A DNA stretch of 64,000 bases from Roseiarcus sp963737365 (GTDB lineage: Bacteria; Pseudomonadota; Alphaproteobacteria; Rhizobiales; Beijerinckiaceae): NCBI GenBank assembly GCA_963737365.1, contig CAVTSD010000001.1:1426001-1490000 (forward strand), read 5' to 3'. The position numbers and the translations under genes are program-made. The notes below the pieces were generated by a model, which worked only from the letters and a program-made list of their open reading frames with translations, ran no database searches and was not told where the DNA came from. This document shows positions 62,031 to 64,000 of the stretch, in pieces; the first letter of the stretch is position 1; the number at the start of each line of letters is the position of its first letter.

Positions 62031-63367
62031 CTTCCGCGTCCTTTGGATGGGCAAAGGTCGTCCGGCTGGGGCTCGTTCAGACAATGTTGGGCGCGATCAT
62101 CGTTCTCATGACGTCGACAATCAATCGCGTGATGGTTGTGGAGCTCGCTTTGCCCGCTGTCATCCCGGGGCTTTTGGTCGCGTCGCATTACGCCATTCAG
62201 ATTCTGCGGCCGGCCTGGGGTTATGGGTCGGACGTCGGCGGACGTCGGACGCCCTGGATCATAGGGGGGATGGCGGCCCTCGCCCTAGGCGGAATTGGGG
62301 CTGCCCTCGGAACGGCGCTAGCGGCAAGTTCGCGGCCGCTCGGTCTGTCGGTTGCGGCGTTGTCTTTTCTGTTGCTCGGGATCGGCGCTGGCTCGGCGGG
62401 AACTTCGATCCTCGCGATGCTTGCAACCCATGTCGCGCCGCGCCGTCGCGCCTTCGCTGCGTCCGTCGTCTGGATGATGATGATTCTGGGCTTTGCGATC
62501 TCGGCCCCCCTGGCGGGCAGCTTCCTCGATCCGTTTTCGAACGCGCGGCTCATTGCGGTGACGTCGACAGTCTGCGTAATCGCGTTCATCGTGGCGACCC
62601 TCGCTGTCTGGGGCGTTGAAGCCGCTCCTGCGGGTTCCAAAGATTTAGGGGGCCGGACCGCACCCAGGCCACCTTTCCGACAGGCCTTGGCGGAGGTATG
62701 GCAAGAGCCCGCGGCGCGTCGGTTCACAATTTTCATCTTCGTTTCGATGCTCGCCTATGGCGCGCAGGAACTCCTGGTCGAACCTTTCGCCGGGCTCGTC
62801 TTCGGAATGTCGCCCGGGTCGACCACGAAACTGGCTGGGCTCCAGCATGGCGGGGTCTTTGTCGGGATGGTCGGCGTGGCGATCCTCGCCTCCGCAATTG
62901 GGGGGCGGACTCTAGGCTCTCTGCGGATGTGGACGATCGGCGGATGTGCTTCCTCCGCGTTGTCGCTTTCGGTGATTGCGGCCGTCGGCTTTCTCTCTTT
63001 CGGCCCTGACGCATTCCGGGCCGCTGTCTTTGCTCTCGGCGTTTCGAACGGCGCCTTCGCCGTCGCATCCATTGGCTCGATGATGGGCCTCGCCGCGACC
63101 GGCGCGGCCTCGCGCGAGGGCACCCGGATGGGCCTCTGGGGCGCGGCCCAGGCCATTGCATTCGCACTCGGCGGGGTAGCGGCCACCCTGTCGGTCGATC
63201 TTGCGCGCGCGTTCGCGGTGACGCCGCTCGTCGCATATGCTTCAGTCTTCGCGCTGGAATCCACGCTCTTCATCGCTGCAGCCGTACTTGCATCCCGCAT
63301 CCGAAACGGGACTCGCAAGGACCAGAATGCAATGGCGCCACGGGGCGCCATTGCTGTGGGACCATGA
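62027..63367 (+). CDS. PucC/BCH2-family membrane protein next to bchP
   Basis: A 446-residue 12-helix protein of the same family as LhaA. STINRVMVVELALPAVIPGL, GYGSDVGGRRTPWIIGG and AYGAQELLVEPFAGLVFGMS are typical; this is the member usually found between bchG and bchP (ORF428 or bch2 type), thought to aid pigment delivery. It overlaps the bchG remnant by four bases and bchP starts 13 bases after its stop. The exact cargo is unknown. Confidence 0.9.
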   Translation: MTSASFGWAKVVRLGLVQTMLGAIIVLMTSTINRVMVVELALPAVIPGLLVASHYAIQILRPAWGYGSDVGGRRTPWIIGGMAALALGGIGAALGTALAASSRPLGLSVAALSFLLLGIGAGSAGTSILAMLATHVAPRRRAFAASVVWMMMILGFAISAPLAGSFLDPFSNARLIAVTSTVCVIAFIVATLAVWGVEAAPAGSKDLGGRTAPRPPFRQALAEVWQEPAARRFTIFIFVSMLAYGAQELLVEPFAGLVFGMSPGSTTKLAGLQHGGVFVGMVGVAILASAIGGRTLGSLRMWTIGGCASSALSLSVIAAVGFLSFGPDAFRAAVFALGVSNGAFAVASIGSMMGLAATGAASREGTRMGLWGAAQAIAFALGGVAATLSVDLARAFAVTPLVAYASVFALESTLFIAAAVLASRIRNGTRKDQNAMAPRGAIAVGP

Positions 63368-63380
63368 GGAGGCGCATCCC

Positions 63381-64000
63381 ATGATCGATCGCGAGGAAAT
63401 TTTCGATGTCGTCGTTGTTGGTGGAGGTCCCGCTGGCGCGACTGCGGCTGACGATCTCGCGAGCCGGGGCCGCAAGGTTGCTCTTCTCGATCGGAGCGGA
63501 CGCATCAAGCCATGCGGCGGCGCTATCCCGCCACGGCTGATACGCGATTTCGCAATTCCGAGCCACCTTTTAAAGGCGCAGGTGCGGCTTGCGACCATGA
63601 TCTCGCCAAAAGGCCAGTCCGTCGACATGCCTATCGATGGCGGCGGCTTTGTCGGAATGGTGGACCGTGACCCGTTCGACGAATGGCTGCGCGATCGGGC
63701 GGCCAAATCTGGCGCCACACGGTTTGCCGGCCGATACGAGAAGATTACGCGTAACGGTGATGGCGTAGTTAGCGTTCATTTTGCGCCGAAGGCGGCCGCG
63801 CCCACGCAAATTCTCAGGACGCGGCTCGTGATCGGCGCCGACGGCGCGAATTCGACGGTCGGACGGCAGGAAGTGCCGGGCGCGACCCGCGGTCGCTTCG
63901 TTTTCGCCTACCACGAGATCATCGCGACCCCAGTCAACGAGGCGAAGCAATCTGAGCGCTCTCGCTGCGAAATACATTACCGGGGAACGCTATCGCCCGA
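63381..64000 (+). CDS. bchP: Geranylgeranyl reductase, N-terminal part (cut by window edge)
   Basis: FAD enzyme that reduces the geranylgeranyl tail of bacteriochlorophyll to phytyl. About 206 codons are present. The FAD fold is IFDVVVVGGGPAGATAADDL, followed by LLDRSGRIKPCGGAIPPRLI (the CGGA-I-P motif of BchP/ChlP) and VIGADGANSTVGRQ. AGGAGGCGC precedes ATG 63381 by 6 bases. The frame is open to the right edge without any break. Confidence 0.95.
   Translation, partial: MIDREEIFDVVVVGGGPAGATAADDLASRGRKVALLDRSGRIKPCGGAIPPRLIRDFAIPSHLLKAQVRLATMISPKGQSVDMPIDGGGFVGMVDRDPFDEWLRDRAAKSGATRFAGRYEKITRNGDGVVSVHFAPKAAAPTQILRTRLVIGADGANSTVGRQEVPGATRGRFVFAYHEIIATPVNEAKQSERSRCEIHYRGTLSP

Noticed and set aside
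1..64000. tRNA and rRNA genes
   Set aside because: No tRNA-like GGTTCGA-type arm with matching acceptor stem and no rRNA segment was recognised by eye in the gaps; a covariance search would be decisive.

Overview
This window is a purple-bacterial photosynthesis gene cluster with about 22 kb of ordinary genes on its left. High GC, pufC-bearing puf genes, acsF, bchL/N/B, ppsR and the gene order point to an alphaproteobacterium, most likely a Hyphomicrobiales member (Rhodoblastus- or Rhodopseudomonas-like). The assignment is by gene order and motif recognition only; no database search was run.

Left flank (1-22.3 kb): a partial folP, an M20 peptidase, a PiT phosphate permease, an oxalate/formate-type MFS carrier with a 43-residue partner, a branched-chain-amino-acid-type ABC operon broken by several frameshifts, a small DMT permease, an ArsB-like permease, an MFS permease, three small envelope or OB-fold-like genes divergent from a QseB/QseC-like two-component pair, a triheme cytochrome c with an FNT channel, a lipocalin-like protein, a membrane protein, and hemC.

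Photosynthesis cluster (22.6-64 kb): bchI-D-O-crtI-B-orf run rightward and meet crtD-crtC running leftward. crtE-crtF-bchC-X-Y-Z-pufQ-B-A-L-M-C run rightward. After a roughly 1 kb gap holding repeats and a transposase remnant, a leftward superoperon runs bchF-N-B-H-L-M-lhaA-puhA-B-C-orf-acsF-puhE-hemA. ppsR, a collapsed bchG, a PucC-family gene and the start of bchP run rightward to the end. Together these make bacteriochlorophyll a (5-aminolevulinate synthesis, Mg chelation, aerobic cyclase, dark-operative reduction, bacteriochlorin formation), carotenoids of the rhodopin/spirilloxanthin type (no crtA seen), LH1 and a reaction centre with a bound tetraheme cytochrome. No bchE, bchJ, puc or phytochrome gene is in the window.

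Regulation: TGT-N12-ACA palindromes, the PpsR/CrtJ operator, lie before bchI, crtI, crtE/crtD, bchC and bchG, with a one-mismatch copy before bchF. ppsR itself is in the window, so the cluster looks like one aerobic-repression regulon.

Two oddities stand out. First, at least ten conserved genes carry small frameshifts. Six of these have the same signature, one extra A inside a GANTC site (GANTC to GAANTC), the CcrM methylation motif of alphaproteobacteria. Second, bchG is reduced to 99 codons joining its N- and C-terminal ends in frame. Either the assembly is damaged or the strain has really lost these functions.
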